Program-made: the position numbers and the translations under genes | The notes under the pieces: model-generated | What the model was told of the DNA's origin: nothing | Database searches by the model: none | What the model saw: only the letters and a program-made list of their open reading frames with translations | Shown here: one piece after another, positions 43,655 to 52,101 of the stretch | Layout: the number at the start of each line of letters is the position of its first letter | Numbering within the stretch: the first letter of the stretch is position 1 | Assembly: GCA_002796995.1 (NCBI GenBank) | Contig: PEKW01000002.1 | Span: 289,406-353,405, forward strand | DNA: 64,000 nt | Source of the DNA: Rhizobium sp. | GTDB taxonomy: Bacteria > Pseudomonadota > Alphaproteobacteria > Rhizobiales > Rhizobiaceae | Direction: 5' to 3'

Positions 43655-44116
43655 TCAGGCGGCAACGGCCGGCTGGTCGATCGGATGCATGGTCCGGAAG
43701 CCGACGCAGATTCGGTTCCAGACATTGATCGTGCCGATCGCCACGGTGATGTTGGCGATCTCGCCGTCGGTGAAATGCACCTTCAGCGCCTCGAAGGCCT
43801 CGTCCGGCGCGCCGGTGGCGGCAATGTTCGTCACGGCATCGACCCAGCCGAGCAGGGCGCGTTCGCGCGGCGTGTAGAGGGGCGATTCCCGCCAGACCGA
43901 CATCATGTTGATCCACTGTTCGGACAGGCCGTCACGGCGCGATTCCTTCACATGCATGTCGACGCAGTAGGCACAGCCGTTGATGATCGAGGCGCGCAGC
44001 TTGATCATGTTAATTTCGGCGCGGGAAAGCCCGCTGGTCTGCACGTAGTTTTCCAGGCCGAGCACGGCCTTGTAGGCGGCGGGGGCCGCCTTTGCGATGT
44101 CGAGGCGCGGGTGCAT
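43655..44116 (-). CDS. AhpD-like carboxymuconolactone decarboxylase family protein
   Basis: The 153-residue protein has the peroxidase-type CxxC and histidine of AhpD-like proteins, C48-A-Y-C51 then H55. An alkylhydroperoxidase or thiol-reductase role is therefore more likely than lactone decarboxylation. The divergently ordered neighbour, reading in the same direction upstream, is an Rrf2 regulator; the pair is common in rhizobia and the regulator probably controls this gene. The 24-bp gap between them argues for a shared transcript. Confidence 0.88.
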   Translation of the reverse strand: MHPRLDIAKAAPAAYKAVLGLENYVQTSGLSRAEINMIKLRASIINGCAYCVDMHVKESRRDGLSEQWINMMSVWRESPLYTPRERALLGWVDAVTNIAATGAPDEAFEALKVHFTDGEIANITVAIGTINVWNRICVGFRTMHPIDQPAVAA

Positions 44117-44140
44117 CTTGTCTTCCTTTCGATTTGCCCT

Positions 44141-44644
44141 TCAGCGGGCGGTCTTGCGTTCGTGGATTTCCAGGAAGGTGCAGCCGCGTGCCGCGATCCC
44201 TCCGTCGTCGTTCGCCTTCAGATCCGAGATCAGATCCGCGATGCTCGTTTTCTTGAGCTCGGCCCGGTAGACCCGCTCCGCCGCCAGCATCGCCGCGGCA
44301 ATCCCGCATGGTTTCTCGAAGTACCGCTGGGGGAGGGGATTAGGCCCCCTTTGACGGATCTCGCGACAGCGGAAGGCCGGCTGCGGGCCTTCCAGGGCAA
44401 GCACGATGTCGAGCAGAGTGATCGCCTCGGCCTTGCGTGCCAGGCGATAGCCGCCCTTCGGCCCCGGAACGGTGTCGACCAGGCCGGCGCTCGACAGTGC
44501 CTGGAGATGCTTCAGCAGGTAGCTCGGCGAAACCCCGTGGAACTCCGCAAGCGCGGCCGCCGCAAGGACCCCGTCTTCGGGCAGGGTGGCCAGCATGGTC
44601 ATGCTGTGGATGGCTTGTTCGACGCCGTCGCCTAGTTTCATCAT
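44141..44644 (-). CDS. Rrf2-family transcriptional regulator
   Basis: The 167-residue protein has the Rrf2 winged helix (ALAEFHGVSPSYLLKHLQALSSAGLV, then GPKGGYRLAR). Cysteines are at 93, 113 and 155. The typical closely spaced three-cysteine Fe-S motif is not complete, so a redox or ligand signal other than a classical cluster is possible. It is transcribed with the AhpD-like gene and is likely its regulator. The upstream 88 bp hold the divergent promoter region shared with the helicase gene. Confidence 0.88.
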   Translation of the reverse strand: MMKLGDGVEQAIHSMTMLATLPEDGVLAAAALAEFHGVSPSYLLKHLQALSSAGLVDTVPGPKGGYRLARKAEAITLLDIVLALEGPQPAFRCREIRQRGPNPLPQRYFEKPCGIAAAMLAAERVYRAELKKTSIADLISDLKANDDGGIAARGCTFLEIHERKTAR

Positions 44645-44732
44645 GTGCTCCTATCGTGGATAAAATATATCCATGATTCTTTCGTCCGTCAACAGCGCTT
44701 CTTTTTTGACGCGACTCCGCTAGGTTTACCCT

Positions 44733-47243
44733 GTGTCCATCAGCGAGCGCGCCATATCCCTCCTGCCCAAACCCTTCCTCCGCTGGTTCGCGGAAAAGGG
44801 CTGGCAACCGCGTGCCCATCAGCTGGAACTGCTCACCCGCGCACGCGCCGGCGAGAGCCTGCTGCTGATCGCCCCGACCGGCGCCGGCAAGACGCTCGCC
44901 GGCTTCCTGCCGTCGCTGACCGAGCTTGCCGAGCGCCGCCGTCCGGCCCCGGGCACGCCGTTTACCGGCATCCACACGCTCTACATCTCTCCCTTGAAGG
45001 CGCTCGCCGTCGACATCGAGCGCAACCTGATGAAGCCCGTCACCGAGATGGGCCTGCCGATTTCCATCGAGAACCGCACCGGCGACACGCCGAGCGGAAA
45101 GCGCCAGCGCCAGAAGCTCAACCCGCCGGACATCCTGCTCACCACGCCGGAACAGCTGGCGCTTCTGATCTCGGCCAATGACGCCGAACGCTTCTTCAAG
45201 GACCTGCGTTATGTGATCTTCGACGAACTGCATTCGCTTGTCACCTCGAAGCGCGGCCACCTGCTGTCGCTCGGCCTGGCACGGCTGAGGAGGCTCGCGC
45301 CGTCGCTCAATACCATCGGCCTTTCGGCCACAGTCGCTTCACCACTCGACCTGCAGCGCTGGCTGGTCGCCCAGCTGCCGGAGGGTGAGCACCATGCGGG
45401 GCTGATCACGGTCGACGGAGGCGCCAAGCCCAACATCACGATCCTGACGACCGAGGAGCGCATCCCCTGGTCGGGGCATTCCGCCCGTTATGCCATGCCG
45501 GAACTCTACGCGGTGCTGAAGGACTTCCAGACGACGCTGATCTTCGTCAACACCCGCTCCCAGGCCGAGATGCTGTTCCAGGAACTGTGGACCATCAATG
45601 ACGACAACCTGCCGATCGCCCTGCATCACGGCTCGCTCGACGTCGCACAGCGCCGCAGGGTGGAAGCGGCCATGGCCGACAACAAGCTGCGGGCCGTGGT
45701 CGCCACCTCGACGCTCGATCTCGGCATCGACTGGGGCGATGTCGATCTCGTCGTCCATGTCGGCGCGCCGAAGGGCGCCTCGCGCCTGGCCCAGCGCATC
45801 GGCCGCGCCAACCACCGCATGGACGAGCCGAGCCGGGCGATCTTGGTGCCGGCCAATCGCTTCGAGGTCATGGAGTGCCAGGCCGCCCTCGACGCCAACT
45901 ATCTCGGCGCCCAGGACACGCCGCCGGTCGGCGAGGGGGCGCTCGACGTGCTCGCCCAGCATGTGCTCGGCATGGCCTGCGCCGCCCCCTTCCTCGCCGA
46001 CGAACTCTATGCCGAAGTGGTCACCGCCTCGCCCTATGCGGCGCTGCCGCGACACAGCTTCGACCGCATCGTCGATTTCGTCGCCACCGGCGGCTATGCC
46101 CTGAAGACCTACGAGCGCTATGCCCGCATCCGCCTGACCAAGGACGGCCGCTGGCGCGTCTCCAATCCGCAGGTCATCCAGCAGTATCGCCTGAACCTCG
46201 GCACCATCGTCGAGGCGCCGATGCTCAATGTGCGCCTAGTCAAGCGCAACCATCTGGGCTCGCTCGGCCGCGGCGGCATGATGCTCGGCAAGGTCGAGGA
46301 ATATTTCTTCGAACAGCTGAGCCCGGGCGACACCTTTCTCTTTTCCGGCAAGGTGCTGCGCTTCGAGGCCCTGCGGGACAATGAATGCCTCGTCTCCAAC
46401 GCCTTTTCGCAGGATCCGAAAATCCCCGCTTATGCCGGCGGCAAGTTCCCCCTCTCGACCTATCTCGCCGAGCAGGTGCGGGCCATGCTGGACGATCCGG
46501 AGCGCCGCCGGGGCCTGCCGGACCAGGTGCGCGACTGGCTGGAGATCCAGCGCGAAAAATCGGTCCTGCCGAAGCGCGGCGAACTGCTGATCGAGACCTT
46601 TCCGCGGGGAAACCGCTTCTTCCTCATCGCCTATGCCTTCGAGGGCCGGCTCGCCCACCAGACGCTCGGCATGCTGCTGACCCGTCGTCTGGAGCGCCTG
46701 GGGGCAAAGCCGCTGGGGTTCGTCGCGACCGATTATTCCCTCGCCGTCTGGGGGCTGGAAGACATGGGCACGATGATCGCCTCGGGGCGATTGCGCCTCG
46801 CCGACCTGTTCGACGAGGACATGCTGGGCGACGACCTCGAGGCCTGGCTTGCCGAATCCTGGATGCTGAAACGCACCTTCCGCACCTGTGCCGTGATTGC
46901 CGGCCTGATCGAGAAGCGCCATCCGGGCAAGGAGAAGAGCGGCCGCCAGGTCACCGTCTCGGCCGACCTCATCTACGACGTGCTGCGCAGTCACGAGCCG
47001 GATCACATCCTGATGCAGGCGACGCGACAGGATGCCGCCGCCGGTCTTCTGGATATTGCCAGGCTTGCCGATATGCTAAAGAGAATCAGGAACCACATCA
47101 CCCACAAGCGGCTGGACCATGTTTCGCCGCTGGCCGTGCCGGTGATGCTGGAGATCGGCCGCGAATCGGTCGCCGGCGGCGAGGCCCACGAACACGTGCT
47201 GGCCGAAGCCGCCGACGACCTGATCGCCGAGGCCATGGGGTAA
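44733..47243 (+). CDS. Ligase-associated DEXH-box DNA repair helicase (Lhr-like)
   Basis: The 836-residue helicase starts at GTG 44733. It shows motif I APTGAGKTLAGF, the DELH box (IFDELHSL) and helicase C motifs in STLDLGIDWGDVDLVVHVGAPKG and AQRIGRANHR. The long Lhr C-terminal region follows. It matches the set of helicase, exonuclease, PdeM nuclease and ATP-dependent ligase found in alphaproteobacterial repair clusters. PdeM is the next gene, but ligase and exonuclease are missing from the window. Its likely role is unwinding in damage repair, with Lhr-type 3'-5' polarity. Confidence 0.92.
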   Translation: MSISERAISLLPKPFLRWFAEKGWQPRAHQLELLTRARAGESLLLIAPTGAGKTLAGFLPSLTELAERRRPAPGTPFTGIHTLYISPLKALAVDIERNLMKPVTEMGLPISIENRTGDTPSGKRQRQKLNPPDILLTTPEQLALLISANDAERFFKDLRYVIFDELHSLVTSKRGHLLSLGLARLRRLAPSLNTIGLSATVASPLDLQRWLVAQLPEGEHHAGLITVDGGAKPNITILTTEERIPWSGHSARYAMPELYAVLKDFQTTLIFVNTRSQAEMLFQELWTINDDNLPIALHHGSLDVAQRRRVEAAMADNKLRAVVATSTLDLGIDWGDVDLVVHVGAPKGASRLAQRIGRANHRMDEPSRAILVPANRFEVMECQAALDANYLGAQDTPPVGEGALDVLAQHVLGMACAAPFLADELYAEVVTASPYAALPRHSFDRIVDFVATGGYALKTYERYARIRLTKDGRWRVSNPQVIQQYRLNLGTIVEAPMLNVRLVKRNHLGSLGRGGMMLGKVEEYFFEQLSPGDTFLFSGKVLRFEALRDNECLVSNAFSQDPKIPAYAGGKFPLSTYLAEQVRAMLDDPERRRGLPDQVRDWLEIQREKSVLPKRGELLIETFPRGNRFFLIAYAFEGRLAHQTLGMLLTRRLERLGAKPLGFVATDYSLAVWGLEDMGTMIASGRLRLADLFDEDMLGDDLEAWLAESWMLKRTFRTCAVIAGLIEKRHPGKEKSGRQVTVSADLIYDVLRSHEPDHILMQATRQDAAAGLLDIARLADMLKRIRNHITHKRLDHVSPLAVPVMLEIGRESVAGGEAHEHVLAEAADDLIAEAMG

Positions 47244-47263
47244 GGTTGATGCGGCTGCGTGTG

Positions 47264-47456
47264 GGGGGAAGACCCCTCCCCACAAGGAGGAGGGGCTTGA
47301 TTCGCGGCGATGCGGGGCAGTCGCCCGCCGGCCTCTCCGGCAAGAGGCCGGGCATTGACGGTCGATGGGGCCCGCCGCCAGAGCCGACCTCGACCCTCTT
47401 CTCCCCATCGGGGAGAAGGTGGCGCGCAGCGCCGGATGAGGGGGGCGAAGCAAACG
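47264..47456. repeat. Composite of partial palindromic repeats (families C and A)
   Basis: The stretch between the helicase and pdeM genes holds a partial family C arm (acccctccccacaagga around 47271-47299). A 9-bp GC hairpin follows (ccggcctct/agaggccgg at 47328-47351), then a half family A element (cttctccccatcgggg at 47398 onward). It is probably non-coding and lies within a likely operon. Confidence 0.7.
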
Positions 47457-47516
47457 CGGACCGCTCTCGCCCTCGTTGGAATGACACATAACCGCCCAAG
47501 CGGCCGGGAACACGGA

Positions 47517-48239
47517 ATGACCAGTTTGTCAGCACGACGCTTTGCCGCCGACGAGACGCCACCCCCGGTGGAGATCGCGTTTCAGGGCGTGAGCGCCGTC
47601 TGCGATCCGTCCGGCGCGCTCTACCTGCCGGATCTGTCCATGCTGGTCGTCTCCGACCTGCACCTCGAAAAGGGCGCCGCCTTCGCCCGCCGCGGCCAGC
47701 TTCTGCCACCCTATGACACGCTCGCGACCCTGAAGATCCTCGAAGGGGTGGTCGTCCGCCATGATCCGAAGATCGTCGTCAGCCTCGGCGACAATTTCCA
47801 CGATCCGGTCGGCTCGGCGCTGATGCCCGAGGCCTATCGCCAGCGCATCGCGCTGATGGCGGCCGGTCGCGAATGGATCTGGATCAACGGCAACCACGAT
47901 CCGGACGGCGCGTCCAACCTGCCGGGCATCTCGGTCGATGAACTCGCCTATGGCGGGCTGACCTTCCGCCACGAGCCGAGCCTTGCCGCGGCCAAGGGCG
48001 AAGTCGCCGGCCACCTGCACCCTTGCGCCACCGTGCGGCGTCGTGAAAAATCGGTGCGCCGTCCCTGCTTTGCCAGCGATGGTATCCGCCTGATGATGCC
48101 GGCCTTCGGCGTCTTGACCGGCGGCCTCGATCTGCGCCACCAGGCCTTTACCGGCCTCTTCGATCGCGCCGCCCTGATCGCCCACCTGCTCGGCCGCGAC
48201 CGGGTCTATTCGGTGCGTTTCGCCAATCTGCTCGGCTGA
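47517..48239 (+). CDS. pdeM: Ligase-associated DNA repair metallophosphoesterase PdeM
   Basis: The 240-residue protein is a calcineurin-like phosphoesterase with the metal-binding series VVSDLHLEKG, SLGDNFHD, INGNHDPDG and AGHLHPC. It belongs to the ligase-associated nuclease group and should trim DNA ends during repair. The start at ATG 47517 is supported by CACGGA upstream and by the usual length; the frame stays open to 47310 through repeat sequence. Its 3' end overlaps the convergent hydrolase gene by 34 bp. Confidence 0.9.
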   Translation: MTSLSARRFAADETPPPVEIAFQGVSAVCDPSGALYLPDLSMLVVSDLHLEKGAAFARRGQLLPPYDTLATLKILEGVVVRHDPKIVVSLGDNFHDPVGSALMPEAYRQRIALMAAGREWIWINGNHDPDGASNLPGISVDELAYGGLTFRHEPSLAAAKGEVAGHLHPCATVRRREKSVRRPCFASDGIRLMMPAFGVLTGGLDLRHQAFTGLFDRAALIAHLLGRDRVYSVRFANLLG

Positions 48240-49138
48240 TCGCCGGAGCGATCCGGCCAGGGGTTGATGCCGTCCCTCAGCCACAGCAGCGCGTCGAGCC
48301 AGAAGCCGTTGGCATGGCGGGCATGGAAGAGGTCGAAATGCCCGATTCTGTCGAAACCAAGATCGGACGGCTGCAGCAGGGCTTCCGCCGGCGCGGCATT
48401 GCGATAGTAGGCAAGTGCGCGCCGAATGGCAGGCACGGTTCCCAGTTCGTCGTCCGACACGGTAATGGCCAGGATCGGCGCTCTCACGGCGGCGAAGCGC
48501 CGGAGCACCTCCGCCCGCTCGTGCCGCGGATGGCTGAGTTCCATGCGCGCCCGGCGAAAGCTCCATTCGTTGGCGACCGGCCCCGGCAGGTCTTCCAGCC
48601 AGCCGAAGCGCTTGCCGGGAAAGAAGCCGAACATCGCCGTCAGCGCCGGCATGGCCACATGCCACTTGAAGAACAGCCGCAATCTTTGCTCCGCTGCATA
48701 GTCGCGCCAATAGGCATATTGCGCGCCCACCGTCAGCATCCGGTCGATCCGCTCGGCATTGCGCGCCAGACCGGGCAGGAAACCGCCAATGCTGTGGCCG
48801 ACGACGAGGAGCGGTCCCTCCTTGCGCCGGGCCAGCATGAAGTTCAGGGCCGCCTCGAAATCGCGTTCGCCCCAGTCGCGCCAGCGGTAGCCGCACCCCT
48901 TGAGCTGCGCCGGCCGGGAGAGGCCGATCCCGCGATAGTCATAGGTCAGGACCTCGAAGCCGTGTTCGGCGAGGAAGCGGGCGAAATAGTGATAATAGCG
49001 GGCAAGCACGCCGGTCGCCGGATTGATGATGACCGTGCCGTTCGGCGCGTCCTCGGCTTCGCCCCAGACATGTCCGCCGAGTCTGACCCCGTCCCGGCAG
49101 ACGATCGCGGCGGCGGCTGCCTCGGTGGGCTTCGCCAT
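48206..49138 (-). CDS. Alpha/beta-fold hydrolase
   Basis: The protein of about 310 residues has an alpha/beta hydrolase layout: VTYDYRG-type oxyanion region (LTYDYRGIGLSRP), nucleophile elbow VGHSIGGF, and a late acidic and histidine pair (SDDELG, FDRIGHFDLF). Substrates cannot be inferred. The start at ATG 49138 is preferred; 28 extra codons to 49222 lack conservation and run towards the TetR promoter. The TetR gene is divergent and may regulate it. Confidence 0.82.
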   Translation of the reverse strand: MAKPTEAAAAAIVCRDGVRLGGHVWGEAEDAPNGTVIINPATGVLARYYHYFARFLAEHGFEVLTYDYRGIGLSRPAQLKGCGYRWRDWGERDFEAALNFMLARRKEGPLLVVGHSIGGFLPGLARNAERIDRMLTVGAQYAYWRDYAAEQRLRLFFKWHVAMPALTAMFGFFPGKRFGWLEDLPGPVANEWSFRRARMELSHPRHERAEVLRRFAAVRAPILAITVSDDELGTVPAIRRALAYYRNAAPAEALLQPSDLGFDRIGHFDLFHARHANGFWLDALLWLRDGINPWPDRSGDQPSRLAKRTE

Positions 49139-49280
49139 CCTCTTTGCTCCGGTCCCGACCCACGTCACACCGGCCTCTTCCTGCCGTCCCATGTCCTTGC
49201 CTCCGCAATGTTCTGCCATCACGCAAGGCTAGCAAGACGAGCGGATTGTGCACACTCACTGGTCGGTATACATTACCCCC

Positions 49281-49883
49281 ATGACAGCACCTCCGAGACA
49301 GACCCGGGAAAGTATCATCTCCGCCGCCGCGAAGCTCTTCTATGACGAGGGCATCCGGCGCGTTAGTGTCGACGCCATCGCCGACGAGGCCGGCATCACC
49401 AAGCGCACGCTCTACTATCACTTCGAGAGCAAGGACGATCTCGTCGCCGCCTATCTCGAACAGCGCGACCAGCCGAGCTTCGCCCGGTTCCAGCAATGGT
49501 TCGCCGAGGCGGAGGGGCCCTTGCCGGAGCGGATCAGGACCATCTTCGTCCGGCTCGCGGCCTTCGCCCGTCACCCGAAATGGAAAGGCTGCGGCTTCCT
49601 GCGTACCTCCGCCGAGCTTGCCAACATGCCCGGCCACCCGGCAATCAAGATCGGCGCGGCTCACAAGCGGCGTGTCGAGGACTGGCTCGCCGGGCTGTTC
49701 GAGGCGGAGGGATTGGCCGAACCGCGCATGCTCGCCCGCCAGATCATCGTGCTGCTCGACGGCGCCTTCGCCGTCGTGCTGCTCAATCGCGATCCGGGTT
49801 ACATGGAGACCGCGGGCGATGCGGCGGCGACCCTGGTCGGCGCCGCGTCGTCAAGGCTTCAGCCTGCCGCCGCCGGCGCATAG
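49281..49883 (+). CDS. TetR-family regulator
   Basis: The 200-residue protein has the TetR helix-turn-helix near the N-terminus (IISAAAKLFYDEGIRRVSVDAIADEAGITKRTLYYHFESKDDLVAAYL, in three adjacent pieces). A less conserved ligand-binding part follows, with WKGCGFLRTSAELA. It probably represses itself and the divergent hydrolase gene. ATG 49281 is chosen over 49248. The 3' end overlaps the convergent DHFR-like gene by 25 bp. Confidence 0.9.
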   Translation: MTAPPRQTRESIISAAAKLFYDEGIRRVSVDAIADEAGITKRTLYYHFESKDDLVAAYLEQRDQPSFARFQQWFAEAEGPLPERIRTIFVRLAAFARHPKWKGCGFLRTSAELANMPGHPAIKIGAAHKRRVEDWLAGLFEAEGLAEPRMLARQIIVLLDGAFAVVLLNRDPGYMETAGDAAATLVGAASSRLQPAAAGA

Positions 49884-50419
49884 CGCAGCACCACCCCGCC
49901 GGTCTTCAGCGGCCGGGTCTCGAGCAGCGTGAACACCCTTGGCGTCTCGGCCGGCTTGAAATGCGGATTGCCGCCGCCGAGCACGACCGGCACGATGCAC
50001 AGCCTGATCTCGTCCACCAGCCCGGCCCTGAGCAGGCTGTCCGTGAGCTCCGCACTGCCGAAGACGAAGATGTCCTTGCCCGGCTGCGCCTTGAGCGCGG
50101 TGAGTTCGCCGACGATGTCGCGCACGATGCGGGTATTGTTCCAGTCCGCCCTGTCGAGGCTGCGGCTGGCGACGATCTTGGCGATCGCGTTCATGTAGTC
50201 CTTGATCTCCAGCTCTTCCGTCGCCTCGGTCCAGTGCGCCGCCATGCCTTCGTAGGTCTTGCGGCCGAAGACGAGCAGGTCCGCCTGCCGGCCGATCTCC
50301 AGCGCATAGGCCCTCAGTTCCTCGCCCCAGGCGAGTTGATGATAGCCGAGGTCCCAGGGTGATTTGCCCTCGAAATAGCCGTCGAGCGTCATCAGGTTCC
50401 AGATGATCAGTTTGCGCAT
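49859..50419 (-). CDS. Dihydrofolate reductase family protein
   Basis: The 186-residue protein matches the RibD-C/DHFR-like family (KLIIWNLMTLDGYFEG, LLVFGRKTYEGMAAHW, IFVFGSAELTDSLLRAGLVDEIRL). It is not the classical FolA and the substrate is unknown. It starts at ATG 50419 after GGGAGGAC. The divergent HxlR regulator beside it often accompanies such genes, and the 99-bp gap holds a TTGCA-N3-TGCAA palindrome. Confidence 0.88.
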   Translation of the reverse strand: MRKLIIWNLMTLDGYFEGKSPWDLGYHQLAWGEELRAYALEIGRQADLLVFGRKTYEGMAAHWTEATEELEIKDYMNAIAKIVASRSLDRADWNNTRIVRDIVGELTALKAQPGKDIFVFGSAELTDSLLRAGLVDEIRLCIVPVVLGGGNPHFKPAETPRVFTLLETRPLKTGGVVLRYAPAAAG

Positions 50420-50449
50420 GGGGTCCTCCCTTTGAATTTCAAAAACTGA

Positions 50450-50462
50450 TTGCAATATGCAA
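50450..50462. promoter_or_regulatory. Candidate operator between DHFR-like and HxlR genes
   Basis: TTGCA and TGCAA flank a central ATA in the 99-bp divergent gap. A small regulator such as HxlR often binds such a palindrome and controls both genes. The evidence is the symmetry and position only. Confidence 0.4.
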
Positions 50463-50518
50463 GCGGTTGTCTTTTAGCTCAACTGATGGCAGATCGCAAC
50501 TGGTCGAGAGGAGACGCC

Positions 50519-51031
50519 ATGTCCGAAACCCACCGCTCCGGATGCCCGATCAATCTGACGCTGGAGGTTCTCGGCGACCGCTGGAGCCTGATCGTCATCC
50601 GTGACGTAATGTTCGGCAACCGACGCCACTTCCGCGAACTCCTGCAGAATTCCGAGGAGGGAATCGCTTCCAACATCCTCGCCGACCGCCTGAAGAAGCT
50701 GGTCGACAAGGGGCTGCTCAGCCGCGCCGACGATCCGAGCCACAAGCAGAAGGCCATATACAGTCTGACCGAAATGTCGATCGACCTCGTGCCGCTGTTC
50801 GCCGAAATGGGCGCCTGGGGCCGTAAATATCTGGACGTGTCGGAAGACCTGGCGATCCGTGCCGAACTGCTGGAAAACGGCGGGCGCGACCTCTGGCGGG
50901 ATTTCATGGCCGAGCTCAGGGCATTGCATCTCGGCATGCCGATGCCCACGGACACGCCGTCGGCGCTCGCGCGGCTGACCGCGGCCTATCTCGAGGTCAA
51001 GGCGAAGATGGAGACGGCCGAACGGGCTTAG
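50519..51031 (+). CDS. HxlR-family transcriptional regulator
   Basis: The 170-residue protein has the HxlR winged helix with the conserved Cys9 (CPINLTLEVLGDRWSLIVIRD) and the NILADRLKKLVDKGLL recognition part. Cys9 is often the redox- or electrophile-sensing residue in this family. The start at 50519 follows GAGAGGAGAC. The TAG stop is the first three bases of the palindromic element at 51029. The target is likely the divergent DHFR-like gene. Confidence 0.9.
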   Translation: MSETHRSGCPINLTLEVLGDRWSLIVIRDVMFGNRRHFRELLQNSEEGIASNILADRLKKLVDKGLLSRADDPSHKQKAIYSLTEMSIDLVPLFAEMGAWGRKYLDVSEDLAIRAELLENGGRDLWRDFMAELRALHLGMPMPTDTPSALARLTAAYLEVKAKMETAERA

Positions 51032-51298
51032 AGCGTTTCCTGGCTAGATTGAAGCATTCTGTGGCTCAAACGGAGTCGGATGGTCGCCCGGACGGCGCGC
51101 GTCGTAGCCACGCCCTACGGCCAAGCCGGCCGGGCGATCAGGCGGCCCGTTCAGCCAACTCGAAGGGCCGGGCATCTTTCCGCCAGGGCAAAGGCGATCG
51201 GCTCGGCCGTACCATGGGGTATGCCCTTCGCCAATCGCCTTTGCCCTGACGAAAACCTGCTCCGGCAGTATGCTTCAATCTAGCTAGGAAACGCTCTA
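51029..51298. mobile_element. 270-bp palindromic (MITE-like) element with long inverted ends
   Basis: The outermost 33 bp at each end, starting TAGAGCGTTTCCTGGCTAGA on the left, are inverted copies of one another with two mismatches. A perfect inner inverted repeat, CAGGGCAAAGGCGAT (51184-51198) and its complement at 51234-51248, forms a second hairpin. No transposase or long reading frame is inside. TAG at each end (TAG 51029-51031 and CTA 51296-51298) is the stop codon of the HxlR gene and of the convergent TIGR02186 gene. It resembles the palindromic elements seen in rhizobia with AGAGCGTTTCC ends. Confidence 0.8.
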
Positions 51299-52099
51299 GT
51301 CGCGGCGGAAGATCAGGCTCGCGCCCCAGCCGGTGATCAGCGCAAGCAGTACCGAGAACATACCGTAGGTCAGCGGGCTCTCGTGCGCCGCCCGCGAGAT
51401 GCTGTCTTCCAGGCCCGTCTTGATCACCCTGAGCGGCAGCTCGCGCTCGGCGATGAACTCGCCGGTCTTGAACAGATAGGCATGGGCGATGTGCACCCCG
51501 TCGGGAATATTGGCCGGCAGCCGGAGAGTCGCCTTGAACAGGCTGGAGCTGACGAAGCGTACGCCCGCCTCCTGGCCCTGGTAGAGGCCGCCCGTCTGCT
51601 TCAGCCGCCGGAAGGCCTCGCGGAAATCCTTGAGATTGGCGGCATTGCTCAAGTAGCCGGTCGGCGTCAGCGCCATGTGGTCGGTGCCGATGCCGAGCTG
51701 GGTCAGCGTCTGTGGCTTGGTCACTTCCGAAAGCGCCCGCGTACTTGCCAGCGAATAGGAGGTCGGCATGCGCTCGAAGGTCATCGCCGTGCGGTTGACC
51801 CATATGCCGAACAGCCGATCCTTGCGGCGCACCGTCGTGTCGTCGCGAGGCCCTTCCAGCGTCACCACCACGTCATACTGGCCGATCGCCAGAAGCAGCG
51901 TGTCGCTGTTGGTCACCGCGCCGAAGATGGTAAGGTCGGCGCCGCGGAAATCCGAGGTGATGGCGATTTCGCTGGTGGAGGTGCCGATATCGAGGCCCTC
52001 CTTGCCGGTCATGTCGGTCGCGAGCGGAACCTGCGCGCGGCTTTCGCCCCCGACAAGGAGGGCGGCAAGGGTGGCGGAGGTCAGCAGGAGCCGGCGCAT
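51296..52099 (-). CDS. TIGR02186 family membrane-anchored protein
   Basis: The 267-residue protein has a signal peptide (LLLTSATLAALLVGGESRA), a beta-rich domain of about 200 residues and a C-terminal membrane helix (FSVLLALITGWGASLIF). It matches the TIGR02186 family, which I recall as usually coupled to TSUP transporters. Here the TSUP gene stops 3 bp upstream. A partner or stability role for the transporter is likely. The last codon is provided by the palindromic element. Confidence 0.83.
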   Translation of the reverse strand: MRRLLLTSATLAALLVGGESRAQVPLATDMTGKEGLDIGTSTSEIAITSDFRGADLTIFGAVTNSDTLLLAIGQYDVVVTLEGPRDDTTVRRKDRLFGIWVNRTAMTFERMPTSYSLASTRALSEVTKPQTLTQLGIGTDHMALTPTGYLSNAANLKDFREAFRRLKQTGGLYQGQEAGVRFVSSSLFKATLRLPANIPDGVHIAHAYLFKTGEFIAERELPLRVIKTGLEDSISRAAHESPLTYGMFSVLLALITGWGASLIFRRD

Positions 52100-52101
52100 G
52101 G

